From NCBI GenBank assembly GCA_000436535.1, contig FR886343.1:20201-84200 (forward strand): 64,000 nt of DNA. Direction: 5' to 3'. Both the position numbers and the translations under genes were made by a program. The notes below the pieces were generated by a model. The model was not told where the DNA came from and ran no database searches. It saw nothing but the letters and a program-made list of their open reading frames with translations. The number at the start of each line of letters is the position of its first letter. Position 1 is the stretch's first letter. The stretch is from Eubacterium sp. CAG:252. GTDB lineage: Bacteria; Bacillota; Clostridia; Lachnospirales; Lachnospiraceae. Below are positions 49,165 to 57,927 of the stretch, piece after piece.

Positions 49165-51249
49165 ATGTTTAAACAGTACACAATGGAATTAGCTGGCAGA
49201 ACATTAAGAGTTGATGTTGGCAGAGTATGTGCACAGGCTAACGGAGCAGCCCTTATGCACTATGGTGATACAGTAGTACTTTCAACAGCTACTGCATCTA
49301 AGGAACCAAGAGAAGGAATCGATTTCTTCCCACTTAGTGTTGAATTTGAAGAAAAGATGTACGCAGTAGGTAAGATACCTGGCGGTTTCAATAAGAGAGA
49401 GGGAAAGGCTTCTGAGAATGCTATTCTTACATCAAGAGTAATTGACAGACCTATGAGACCTTTATTCCCTAAGGATTACCGTAACGATGTTACACTTAAT
49501 AATATGGTTATGGCAGTAGATCCAGAGTGCCGTCCTGAGCTTGTAGCTATGATTGGCGCTTCTATTGCAACATGTATATCAGATATCCCATTTGACGGTC
49601 CTTGTGCTATGACACAGGTTGGAATGATTGATGGAGAGTTCATTATCAATCCATCACAGGCACAGTGGCAGGAGGGTGATCTTCAGCTTACAGTAGCTTC
49701 TACTAAGCAGAAGGTTATTATGATTGAAGCAGGTGCTAATATCATTCCAGAAGATAAGATGATTGAAGCTATCTACATGGCACATGATATCAACCAGACA
49801 ATTATCGCATTTATTGAGAAGATTGTAGCAGAGGTTGGTAAGGAGAAGCACGCATATGAGAGCTGTGCTATTCCAGCAGAAATGTTTGAGGCAATGAAGC
49901 AGGTTGTATCTCCAGAAGAGATGGAAGTTGCTGTATTCTCTGATGATAAGCAGACAAGAGACAAGAACATTGATGAAGTAACTGAAAAGATGAAGGAAGC
50001 ATTTGCTGATAATGAAGAATACTTAGCAGTTCTTGGTGAAGCTATTTACCAGTATCAGAAGAAGACAGTCCGTAAGATGATATTAAAGGATCATAAGAGA
50101 CCTGACGGACGTGCTATTAACCAGATAAGACCTCTTGCAGCAGAAGTTGATATTATTCCTAGAGTTCATGGTTCTGCTATGTTTACAAGAGGACAGACAC
50201 AGATATGTGATGTTGTAACACTTGCACCTTTATCAGAAGCACAGAAGGTTGATGGTCTTGATGACAATGTTACAACTAAGAGATATATTCATCACTATAA
50301 CTTCCCTTCATACTCTGTAGGTGAAACAAAGCCTTCAAGAGGTCCGGGACGTAGAGAAATAGGACACGGAGCTTTAGCTGAAAGAGCACTTATTCCAGTA
50401 CTTCCTTCAGAAAAGGAATTCCCATATGCTATCCGTGCTGTATCAGAAACATTTGAGTCTAACGGTTCAACATCTATGGCATCTACTTGTGCATCTTGTA
50501 TGTCACTTATGGCAGCAGGTGTTCCAATTAAGAGTATGGTTGCTGGTATTTCCTGCGGTCTTGTAACAGGTGATACAGATGATGATTATGTAGTACTTAC
50601 AGATATTCAGGGCCTTGAAGATTTCTTCGGTGATATGGACTTTAAGGTAACGGGTACAACAGAAGGTATCACAGCTATCCAGATGGATATTAAGATTCAT
50701 GGTCTTACACGTCCTATCGTAGAAGAGGCTATAAGAAGAACAAGAGAAGCAAGACTCTTTATCATGGATACATGTATGAAGCCAGCTATCGCTGAGCCAA
50801 GAAAGACAGTAGGTGAATTCGCACCTAAGATTATCCAGACATCTATCGACCCAGCTAAGATTGGTGAAGTGGTTGGACAGCGTGGTAAGGTTATCAATGC
50901 TATTATCGAAGAGTGCGGCGTTAAGATTGATATCACAGATGATGGTTTTGTATCAATATGTGGTGTTGAGCAGGCTGGCATGGATAAGGCTATGAAGTAT
51001 ATCAGAACTATCGTTGATGAATTTGAAGAAGGTAAGATATATGAAGGTAAGGTTGTAAGCATCAAGGAATTCGGAGCTTTCGTTGAGTTTGCACCTGGTA
51101 AGGAAGGTATGGTTCATATATCTAAGATATCTAAGGAAAGAATCAATATGGTAGAAGATGTTCTTACACTTGGTGATGTTGTTAAGTGTAAGTGCATGGG
51201 CAAGGATAAGATGGGAAGAATAAGCTTCTCAATCAAGGATGCCGAGTAA
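49165..51249 (+). CDS. pnp: Polyribonucleotide nucleotidyltransferase (PNPase)
   Basis: PNPase of 694 residues: two RNase PH-like domains (GGFNKREGKASENAILTSRVIDRPMRPLFP in the first; ALAERALIPVLPSEKEFPYAIRAVSETFESNGSTSMASTCASCMSLM and SCGLVTGDTDDDYVVLTDIQGLEDFFGDMDFKV in the second). A KH domain (GKVINAIIEECGVKID) and a C-terminal S1 domain (VVSIKEFGAFVEFAPGKEGMVHISKI) follow. It degrades RNA from the 3' end. AACGAGGAAAG precedes the ATG. Confidence 0.98.
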   Translation: MFKQYTMELAGRTLRVDVGRVCAQANGAALMHYGDTVVLSTATASKEPREGIDFFPLSVEFEEKMYAVGKIPGGFNKREGKASENAILTSRVIDRPMRPLFPKDYRNDVTLNNMVMAVDPECRPELVAMIGASIATCISDIPFDGPCAMTQVGMIDGEFIINPSQAQWQEGDLQLTVASTKQKVIMIEAGANIIPEDKMIEAIYMAHDINQTIIAFIEKIVAEVGKEKHAYESCAIPAEMFEAMKQVVSPEEMEVAVFSDDKQTRDKNIDEVTEKMKEAFADNEEYLAVLGEAIYQYQKKTVRKMILKDHKRPDGRAINQIRPLAAEVDIIPRVHGSAMFTRGQTQICDVVTLAPLSEAQKVDGLDDNVTTKRYIHHYNFPSYSVGETKPSRGPGRREIGHGALAERALIPVLPSEKEFPYAIRAVSETFESNGSTSMASTCASCMSLMAAGVPIKSMVAGISCGLVTGDTDDDYVVLTDIQGLEDFFGDMDFKVTGTTEGITAIQMDIKIHGLTRPIVEEAIRRTREARLFIMDTCMKPAIAEPRKTVGEFAPKIIQTSIDPAKIGEVVGQRGKVINAIIEECGVKIDITDDGFVSICGVEQAGMDKAMKYIRTIVDEFEEGKIYEGKVVSIKEFGAFVEFAPGKEGMVHISKISKERINMVEDVLTLGDVVKCKCMGKDKMGRISFSIKDAE

Positions 51250-51373
51250 ATAATAATTAATTCAGACATTTAATAATAGATGTAAAAGATATTAGCTGAT
51301 AAGCGGTTTGACCTGCTGGCTGGACTGCTTATTAGTTATTTATAGTGATTTTAATTATAAGGAGGATACAGCT

Positions 51374-51793
51374 ATGGTAGATCAGAATTGTGCATACTGT
51401 ATGGAAGGTGAACTTGTTGCAAAGTTCGGTATTAAGATATGTGAGTTAGAGACATCTAAGGTATATCTTTTCAAGGAGCAGAGCCACCCTGGAAGATGTA
51501 TAGTTGCCCACAAGAAGCATGTAGGTGATATGAATGAACTTACAGCAGAAGAAAGAGCTGCTTACTTTGAGGATGTTGCAAGAGTTGCAAGAGCTATTAT
51601 GAAAGCATTCAATCCAGATAAGGTTAACTATGGTGCTTATGGAGATACAGGACATCATCTTCACTTCCACCTTTGCCCTAAGTATAAGGACGAATATGAG
51701 TGGGGTGGAGTATTCCTTATGAATCCAGATAAGAAGTACTTAACAGATGCTGAATATACAGAAATGATAGAAAAGATTAAGGCTAATCTTTAA
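51374..51793 (+). CDS. HIT-family nucleotide hydrolase/transferase
   Basis: A 139-residue HIT protein with the histidine triad HHLHFHLCPK near residue 97, and CAYC plus SHPGRCIVAHKKHV in the N-terminal half. Such proteins hydrolyse nucleotide-phosphoramidates or dinucleoside polyphosphates; the substrate is not readable. The ATG at 51374 follows AAGGAGG by about eight bases; the open frame extending upstream to 51308 is not coding. It lies 124 bases after pnp. Confidence 0.92.
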   Translation: MVDQNCAYCMEGELVAKFGIKICELETSKVYLFKEQSHPGRCIVAHKKHVGDMNELTAEERAAYFEDVARVARAIMKAFNPDKVNYGAYGDTGHHLHFHLCPKYKDEYEWGGVFLMNPDKKYLTDAEYTEMIEKIKANL

Positions 51794-51838
51794 TAACTAA
51801 AGCAGAGCTTTATAATATTAGTATTTGTCGAAAAATGT

Positions 51839-51882
51839 CGTTATATTGGGTGAAAATTGTACTCAATATAACGATGTTTTTT
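51839..51882 (+). terminator. Intrinsic terminator after the HIT gene
   Basis: CGTTATATTG (51839-51848) pairs with CAATATAACG (51864-51873), followed by ATG and a run of seven T residues. Confidence 0.85.
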
Positions 51883-51910
51883 TGCATTTTGTATAAGAGT
51901 GTGATATAAT
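51882..51910 (+). promoter_or_regulatory. Sigma-A promoter of the EAL-domain gene
   Basis: TTGCAT (51882-51887), exactly 17 bases, TATAAT (51905-51910). It lies directly after the preceding terminator and about 52 bases from the gene start. Confidence 0.82.
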
Positions 51911-51961
51911 TAACAAAATAAAACGTGAATAACATACAATAAATAATTGGAGAGGCTATTT

Positions 51962-53332
51962 ATGAAACATGCGGGAGATAATGAAGAGAAAAAAATAACA
52001 GCTTCTAAGATTGAGAAAGACGAATTATATCTATATTCACTAAGAAAGATGGCAGACAATAATATTGACAGTAATAAGTCACCACTTACAGGCTTATATG
52101 GAATTAAAGCATTTTTTTATCAGTCCAATGAATTGATTAAGAATAATCCGGATAAGCAGTTTGCTATTATAAGAATGGATATATATCACTTTAAGACAGT
52201 TAATGAATTCTGTGGAAGAGATGAGGCAGACAGGCTTTTAAAGTACATATCAGCATTGTTTACAGAGTATACAGGAGATTATGCGGTTGCCGGGCATTTC
52301 AGGGCTGATATATTTACACTGTGTACAGCCTTTGACAGCCGCGACCAGCTTATAGATATAACTAAGAGCATTAAGAATTCAATAGATAAGTATGAGATAG
52401 CATGTAAGATTATACCAGCATTTGGAATATGCATTAATGATGGAAGCATGGATATAAGTCTTATGTGCGACTATGCAGATCTTGCGTTACAGAGGATTAA
52501 GGGTAAGGTATTCAGGGTATATGAGTTCTATGATACTGATATGCGTGAGAGGATGCTTTTTGAGAAGAAGATAGAAAATGATGTGCTGCCGGCACTTAAG
52601 AATAACCAGATTAAGCCTTATGTGCAGCCTAAGGTTGATATGAGAACAGGGCGCATAATAGGAGGGGAGGCACTTGTAAGATGGGTGCTTTCTGACGGAG
52701 GTATGGTTTATCCGGATGAGTTTATTCCGGTAATAGAAAAGAATGGTTACGTCCTTGATGTTGATAATTATATGTGGGACAGAGTCTGTTATTATATCAA
52801 GAAGCTTGAGCAGGAAGGCGTAGAGCCGGTGCCTATATCTATTAATGTATCAAGAATGCACGTATATCAGGATCATTTTATAAGCAGGATAAAGAAGCTT
52901 ACGGATAAGTATAATATAAAGCCGGAGCTTATACCGCTTGAGATTACAGAGAGCGCATTTACCAATGAAGAAAACAGTCTTTACAGAAAGGTAAAGACAC
53001 TTCAGAGCTATGGATATAAATTTTCCATGGATGATTTCGGTTCTGGTTATTCATCACTTGGCATGCTTAAGGATGAACATGTCGATGAGGTTAAGATAGA
53101 CAAGACCTTTGTTGATGATATAGCCACTGATAAGGGAAAAGTACTTTTAAGCAACGTTATAAGGATGATAAGCGACCTGGGAATAGATATGATAGCAGAA
53201 GGCGTTGAGACTAAAGAACAGGCTGATTTCCTTGTAGCGCATGGCTGTATGTATGCACAGGGATACTATTATTACAAGCCTATGCCTATAGAAGAATTTG
53301 TATTACTGCTTGAAAAGTCAGCTAAAGAGTGA
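51962..53332 (+). CDS. c-di-GMP phosphodiesterase with degenerate GGDEF and intact EAL domain
   Basis: A 456-residue cytoplasmic protein. The GGDEF-like domain (about 45-190) has HFRAD where GGDEF is expected, so cyclase activity is unlikely. The EAL domain (about 205-450) keeps the catalytic set: EALVR, the Asn of INVSRMH, LEITES, MDDFGSGYSS, the Lys of VKIDK, AEGVE and QGYYYYKP. It should therefore hydrolyse c-di-GMP, with the GGDEF remnant possibly acting as a GTP sensor. No membrane segment. The ATG at 51962 follows GGAGAGG by about eight bases. Confidence 0.94.
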   Translation: MKHAGDNEEKKITASKIEKDELYLYSLRKMADNNIDSNKSPLTGLYGIKAFFYQSNELIKNNPDKQFAIIRMDIYHFKTVNEFCGRDEADRLLKYISALFTEYTGDYAVAGHFRADIFTLCTAFDSRDQLIDITKSIKNSIDKYEIACKIIPAFGICINDGSMDISLMCDYADLALQRIKGKVFRVYEFYDTDMRERMLFEKKIENDVLPALKNNQIKPYVQPKVDMRTGRIIGGEALVRWVLSDGGMVYPDEFIPVIEKNGYVLDVDNYMWDRVCYYIKKLEQEGVEPVPISINVSRMHVYQDHFISRIKKLTDKYNIKPELIPLEITESAFTNEENSLYRKVKTLQSYGYKFSMDDFGSGYSSLGMLKDEHVDEVKIDKTFVDDIATDKGKVLLSNVIRMISDLGIDMIAEGVETKEQADFLVAHGCMYAQGYYYYKPMPIEEFVLLLEKSAKE

Positions 53333-53385
53333 TAAAATATCTGTCGGCGTATTTTAGATAATTGAGTTAAAAAAGGAGAAATAAA

Positions 53386-54129
53386 ATGTCAGGACATTCA
53401 AAATTTGCTAACATAGCCCATAAGAAAGCTGCTAATGATGCTGCTAAGGGTAAAATATTTACAAGACTTGGTAAGGAGATTATGGTTGCCGTTAAAGAAG
53501 GTGGACCTGATGTTAATAATAATAGTAAGCTAAGACAGGTTGTTACTAAGTGTAAGGCAGCTAATATGCCTAATGATACAATTGACAGAGCTATTAAGAA
53601 GGCTGCAAGCACAGATATGTCTGATTTTGAATCAGTTACATATGAAGGATATGGTCCTAACGGAACAGCTATCATAGTTGAGGCTTTAACAGATAATAGA
53701 AACCGTGCTGCATCTAACATAAGAAATGCATTTACAAAGGGTGGCGGTAATGTAGGTACACCTGGCTGTGTATCATTTATGTTTGATAACAAGGGACAGA
53801 TAATCGTAGATAAGGAAGAATGTGACAAAGATGCAGACGACCTTATGATGCTTGCTCTTGATGCCGGCGCAGATGATTTTAATGAAGAAGATGACTGCTA
53901 TGAGATAACAACAGCTCCAGATGATTTTGGAACTGTAAGTGATGCACTTTCAAACGAAGGTGTAACATTCGCATCAGCAGAGGTTACTATGATACCTCAG
54001 ACTATGGTTGAACTTACATCAGAAGATGATATTAAGAAAATGAGAAGAATACTTGCACTTCTTGACGAAGAGGATGATGTTCAGAATGTTTATCACAACT
54101 GGGATGAACCAGTAGAAGATGAAGAATAA
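53386..54129 (+). CDS. YebC/PmpR-family protein
   Basis: A 247-residue YebC-family protein: MSGHSKFANIAHKKAANDAAKGKIFTRLGKEI at the N-terminus (most relatives have SKWANI at this point), then YEGYGPNGTAIIVEALTDNRNRAASNIRNAFTKGGGN. Members were named as transcriptional regulators, and some have been implicated in translation of proline-rich stretches. AAAAAGGAG precedes the ATG. It is followed by its own terminator. Confidence 0.96.
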   Translation: MSGHSKFANIAHKKAANDAAKGKIFTRLGKEIMVAVKEGGPDVNNNSKLRQVVTKCKAANMPNDTIDRAIKKAASTDMSDFESVTYEGYGPNGTAIIVEALTDNRNRAASNIRNAFTKGGGNVGTPGCVSFMFDNKGQIIVDKEECDKDADDLMMLALDAGADDFNEEDDCYEITTAPDDFGTVSDALSNEGVTFASAEVTMIPQTMVELTSEDDIKKMRRILALLDEEDDVQNVYHNWDEPVEDEE

Positions 54130-54150
54130 TGCTTTAATGTATTGTATTAG

Positions 54151-54193
54151 AGGCAGGCTGGCCCGCTTTTGGGTTCAGCCTGCCTTTCTTTTT
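54151..54193 (+). terminator. Intrinsic terminator after yebC
   Basis: AGGCAGGCTG (54151-54160) pairs with CAGCCTGCCT (54176-54185), with inner CCC/GGG pairing, followed by TTCTTTTT. Confidence 0.93.
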
Positions 54194-54335
54194 ATGCTGT
54201 CTATTGTCTAAAGCTTATATATGCCTTATATACACCAGCTGATCAAAATCAGTAAGTGAGTTGGATAATGTAAACTAAACATTTTAGGGTCTTTTATTTT
54301 GAATGATTTAGTGTTATTATTAAAGAAACATTTTG

Positions 54336-54357
54336 TAATTATCAGGGAAGATAATTA
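54336..54357 (+). promoter_or_regulatory. Inverted repeat just upstream of the second PilZ gene
   Basis: TAATTATC (54336-54343) and GATAATTA (54350-54357) form a perfect 8-bp inverted repeat with a six-base gap, ending 17 bases before the start codon and next to the GGAG box. It could be an operator or an mRNA hairpin near the ribosome-binding site. Confidence 0.4.
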
Positions 54358-54374
54358 TTAAGACGGAGAATATA

Positions 54375-55112
54375 ATGCTTATAAAAGAAGTTCCAAAAGA
54401 TGCTGAGCTTACGATAGAGGTCAGTGTAGCAGCAAGAAAGCTGGAGTTTAAGTCGCAATGTATAGATACAGGCATGAACTATCTGTATGCCAGACCTATA
54501 ATTATAGATGGAAAAAGAGTCTCTTTTGAGGCTTCGGTTACTCTGTCAGTCAGTCTTGTATATATAAGAGAAGATAAGAATCCTGTGCTGTGGAGAGGCG
54601 TAGGCATATCGACTGTCACTGAGAATGGAAAGTCGATGTATAAGATAACCTCATCCATGGAAGGCTATGAGATGAACAGAAGACAGGCATACCGACTGTT
54701 TCTTGGATTAGGAGCAGTAGCACAGATAGGTATTAATAAAAAAGCTGTTAATGTTATTATAAAAGATATAAGTGAGAATGGATTTTCATTCGTGGGAAAC
54801 GAAGATATAGAGGTTAATAAATCGCCTGTAAGGCTTGTATTTAAAGATATGGATGATACCATAAGTCTTATGGGAATCGTTGTAAGAAAGGTAAAGGCAG
54901 GTGAAAAAAAGATAATATATGGATGTACATTAACATCATGTAACACAGATATTGTACATTATATCAATGCAAAACAAAGATACTATCTTTCAACAGCAAA
55001 GAATACCCAGATTAATGCCAACAGGGCAGCTATAAGAAATGTATTAAGAGAATCGCCTAAGTATATTAATAACAATAATAAACAGGGAAATAAAAAGAAA
55101 ACAGGAAAATAA
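54375..55112 (+). CDS. PilZ-domain c-di-GMP receptor protein
   Basis: A 245-residue protein with a YcgR-like N-terminal domain (about 1-100) and a PilZ domain (about 103-205). c-di-GMP motifs are intact: R-x-x-x-R in RRQAYR and D-x-S-x-x-G in DISENGF. The C-terminus is an Asn/Lys-rich tail. It resembles the operon copy at 11298 in layout but not closely in sequence. It is placed two genes after the EAL enzyme. The ATG follows a GGAGAA box. Confidence 0.85.
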   Translation: MLIKEVPKDAELTIEVSVAARKLEFKSQCIDTGMNYLYARPIIIDGKRVSFEASVTLSVSLVYIREDKNPVLWRGVGISTVTENGKSMYKITSSMEGYEMNRRQAYRLFLGLGAVAQIGINKKAVNVIIKDISENGFSFVGNEDIEVNKSPVRLVFKDMDDTISLMGIVVRKVKAGEKKIIYGCTLTSCNTDIVHYINAKQRYYLSTAKNTQINANRAAIRNVLRESPKYINNNNKQGNKKKTGK

Positions 55113-55140
55113 AAGCTGGAAAATAAAAAGTATTAAGTTA

Positions 55141-55176
55141 AAATGAATTCAGTAAATAAAATGAATTTAGTATATA
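55141..55176 (+). repeat. Short imperfect direct repeat
   Basis: AAATGAATTCAGTA (55141-55154) is repeated with one change as AAATGAATTTAGTA (55158-55171) in the gap before the zinc-ribbon gene. Too short to interpret. Confidence 0.4.
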
Positions 55177-55207
55177 AAAAGGGAAAGCGGAATTGGAGAA
55201 ACTAATT

Positions 55208-55756
55208 ATGAGGGAAACAGGAAGCAATAGCTTAGAAAAAAAACAAAAACGGGAGTTTGTAAGAGCAGAAATAGATAATCAGTATTCTATGACAAAAATC
55301 TGTCCTAAATGTGGAGCTACCATGGTATATGCTTATGGAGAGATGTATGAATGTCCAAAGTGTGGAGATAAAGAATATACAGATTTTGGAAAAATAAGAG
55401 AATATCTTGAAACACATGGACCTCAGAATGCAGTGACTATTGCAGATGCAACAGGTGTCAGTGTAAAAACCATCCAGAAGTTTTTATATCAGGGAAGAAT
55501 AGAGATTCCAGATGGTTCAGATTCATACATAAAATGCCAGATGTGTGGCGCTGATATCAGATATGGAAGATTTTGTCCTGACTGTATGGCAAAGCTTAAT
55601 AAAGAAAACCAGACAGCAGTTTATGTAGGTGAGAAGCCTAAGTATAAGAGAGACCATAACGGAAAGATGCATACTCTCGATGAAAGAGAAACAGAGAATG
55701 TATCAAGAAAGCCAATAGCGCTTCATAGAACTGCAAAAAAGAATAATAATCAGTAA
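55208..55756 (+). CDS. YvyF-like flagellar-associated zinc-ribbon protein
   Basis: A 182-residue protein with two zinc-ribbon cysteine sets: CPKC...CPKC at about residues 31-52, and CQMC...CPDC near 112-127. They surround a small helix-turn-helix (NAVTIADATGVSVKTIQKFLYQGRIEI). This resembles the flagellar operon protein YvyF, which lies with flgM and flgK in Bacillus. Here it sits beside a PilZ gene, away from flagellar structural genes. A basic tail of about 50 residues follows. The ATG at 55208 is nine bases after GGAG; TTG 55193 is an alternative. Confidence 0.72.
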   Translation: MRETGSNSLEKKQKREFVRAEIDNQYSMTKICPKCGATMVYAYGEMYECPKCGDKEYTDFGKIREYLETHGPQNAVTIADATGVSVKTIQKFLYQGRIEIPDGSDSYIKCQMCGADIRYGRFCPDCMAKLNKENQTAVYVGEKPKYKRDHNGKMHTLDERETENVSRKPIALHRTAKKNNNQ

Positions 55757-55785
55757 TATATAAGAAAAAGGACAATATTTACGGG

Positions 55786-55814
55786 TTGTTGTAATCAGAC
55801 GGTAGATGTATAAT
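55786..55814 (+). promoter_or_regulatory. Promoter of the PL11-like gene
   Basis: TTGTTG (55786-55791), 17 bases, TATAAT (55809-55814), about 60 bases before the gene. Confidence 0.6.
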
Positions 55815-55841
55815 GTCAACATATTCAAACAATATACATCT
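55804..55841 (+). promoter_or_regulatory. Candidate operator overlapping the -10 box of the PL11-like gene
   Basis: AGATGTATA (55804-55812) and TATACATCT (55833-55841) are perfect 9-bp inverted repeats separated by 20 bases. The left arm covers part of the -10 box and the right arm lies downstream of the predicted start, which is a repressor-site geometry. Confidence 0.5.
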
Positions 55842-55873
55842 GAGTATTAATAAATATAATGGAGGATTGCTTT

Positions 55874-57892
55874 ATGGAAAAAATTAGCTTGATAGATGAG
55901 GACTTCATGGATTTCCCTATAGGAGAGTTCCCATATGACAAAAACCATTCGGCTATTGGAGAATATCATTTTATCCATTTTCCTGGATTTTATGGACGAT
56001 GGTATGACCCTGTATGTAACTACAGATATAACGGACAGGGTGCTTCATGGTGCATTATGGAGTATAATGGCAGACATTATATGGAACAGATGAGGCTTCA
56101 CAATACAGAACCACACAGGACATTCCCTACACTTGAAACTGGCGACAGATTCTGGAGAGATTACGATATAGAAGCAGGACTTAGAATGTTCAATACCAAA
56201 TGGGGAAGCGCAGGTATTGGTTTTTGTGCACAGAATTCACTGAACCTTCTTGCATGTATATTTGAAGATAAGAAGCTGAAGCTTGTATACAGACATAAAG
56301 AAAATGTAGAAGAAATCAAAAGTGTTGACTTTGACTATAATTGTGATGACACATATAACATAAAGGTATCTGTTAAAGGAAGCCATGTTATATGCAGCGT
56401 AGATGGCAGTACATATATAGATGTGCAGACAGATTATGCACTTCATGGTGGAAAAGTCGCTGTTACAGCAACGATACCGGCTGCATTCGGTTATGTAAAG
56501 GTAACAGTGGATGAAGCAACAGCCCAAAGAATAGAAAAAGACAGAACAGAATATGAATTAAAGTGTGAGACAGCACAGAAAAAGTACCCTAAGATGAAGC
56601 TTGCCAAAAAAATAGATCTTAAGGGCTGTGGTACTGGAAGACAGTTAAGATTCGGACATCTGCTTGGAACAAAAGAATACCAGATGGTTATGGCACAATG
56701 CCAGAAGAGAGTTAACAGAGATGCTTATGGTACAATAAGCTGTCTTACAGCTATGGACCTTGATGGCAATATATTGTGGCAACATGGTGAGCCTACAGAT
56801 AACACTGAGATTGGTAATATTTCAGCGGATATGCCTATGCAGATATACGATATAGATGGCGATGGCTATGACGAGGTTATAACAGCAAAGAATTTTGAGG
56901 TGCTTATTCTTGATGGACGTACAGGAGAAGTTAAGAAAAGAGCAAAGACTCCTTATTCTACAGCAGCTGAGGATGGCACTATTATAGGAGTACCAGACGG
57001 AGAATATGCATTTGACAGAATCAATCCAGATGGAATGAGAATATGCAATTTCCGTGGACTTGATAAGCCAAGAGATATTCTTATTAAGGACAGATACTGC
57101 AGAGTATATGCACTTAATGATAATCTTGAGGTTATGTGGCATTTCCAGAGTGATAAGAATACAGGACATTTTCCTTTTGCCATAGATATCAATGGAGATG
57201 GTCATGATGAACTTCTTGTTGGCTATAATATGCTTGACTGTCATGGTAAAAGATTATGGACAATGCCTTTTAAGGATGATCATATAGATGAGATAGTACC
57301 TGGCAGATTCGAGTCAGGACCTAATAAGGGTAAGAAGTTTTTTGCATGCGTTGCAGGAACACAGGGATTTATTCTCTGCGATTTTGATGGAAACATATTA
57401 AAAAAGGATGGCATAGGACATGCACAGAGAGTAAGTCTTGCTAATTACTGTCCGGATAAGCCAGGCTATGAGATGGCTGTTGTTAACTTCTGGGGTCATC
57501 AGGGCATTATATACTTTTATGACAGTGAAGGTAATGAACTGTGGGAGATGGAGAATGAGCTTAATGGCAACCTTCTTACACCAGTTAACTGGACAGGAGA
57601 CGGACAGGACTTCATACTGCTTAATGCAGATGTAGAACGCGGTGGCATGATAGATGGTGATGGCGTTACTGTCGTGAAGTTCCCGGATGATGGACACCCA
57701 ACATTATGTGCGGAAGCAGTTAATATTCTTGGGGATGCAAGAGATGAAATAGTTACATGGGATTATAATTATATGTATATATACACTCAGGATGATGAGC
57801 AAAGAGAAGATGTGTATAAGCCATATAAGTATCCTGATTATAATGCATCTAATTACAGGGGTGAATATTCATATAGAGAAATATTCTGGTAA
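55874..57892 (+). CDS. PL11-like rhamnogalacturonan lyase family protein, no signal peptide
   Basis: A 672-residue protein. The N-terminal part (about 1-215) looks like a LamG/concanavalin-type beta sandwich. The rest is a beta-propeller with repeated Asp-rich calcium-type loops DIDGDGYDEV, DINGDGHDEL and GDARDEIVTWD, and blades such as YRVYALNDN and FILCDFDGNIL. This pattern fits family 11 rhamnogalacturonan lyases, which cut pectin backbones. There is no signal peptide or membrane segment, so it would act on imported oligosaccharides. The ATG at 55874 lies eight bases after GGAGG. Catalytic residues could not be assigned with certainty, and another VCBS-type propeller is possible. Confidence 0.72.
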   Translation: MEKISLIDEDFMDFPIGEFPYDKNHSAIGEYHFIHFPGFYGRWYDPVCNYRYNGQGASWCIMEYNGRHYMEQMRLHNTEPHRTFPTLETGDRFWRDYDIEAGLRMFNTKWGSAGIGFCAQNSLNLLACIFEDKKLKLVYRHKENVEEIKSVDFDYNCDDTYNIKVSVKGSHVICSVDGSTYIDVQTDYALHGGKVAVTATIPAAFGYVKVTVDEATAQRIEKDRTEYELKCETAQKKYPKMKLAKKIDLKGCGTGRQLRFGHLLGTKEYQMVMAQCQKRVNRDAYGTISCLTAMDLDGNILWQHGEPTDNTEIGNISADMPMQIYDIDGDGYDEVITAKNFEVLILDGRTGEVKKRAKTPYSTAAEDGTIIGVPDGEYAFDRINPDGMRICNFRGLDKPRDILIKDRYCRVYALNDNLEVMWHFQSDKNTGHFPFAIDINGDGHDELLVGYNMLDCHGKRLWTMPFKDDHIDEIVPGRFESGPNKGKKFFACVAGTQGFILCDFDGNILKKDGIGHAQRVSLANYCPDKPGYEMAVVNFWGHQGIIYFYDSEGNELWEMENELNGNLLTPVNWTGDGQDFILLNADVERGGMIDGDGVTVVKFPDDGHPTLCAEAVNILGDARDEIVTWDYNYMYIYTQDDEQREDVYKPYKYPDYNASNYRGEYSYREIFW

Positions 57893-57927
57893 TACAGAGT
57901 GGTTTATTAATAGGAGTGAGAGTTGTC

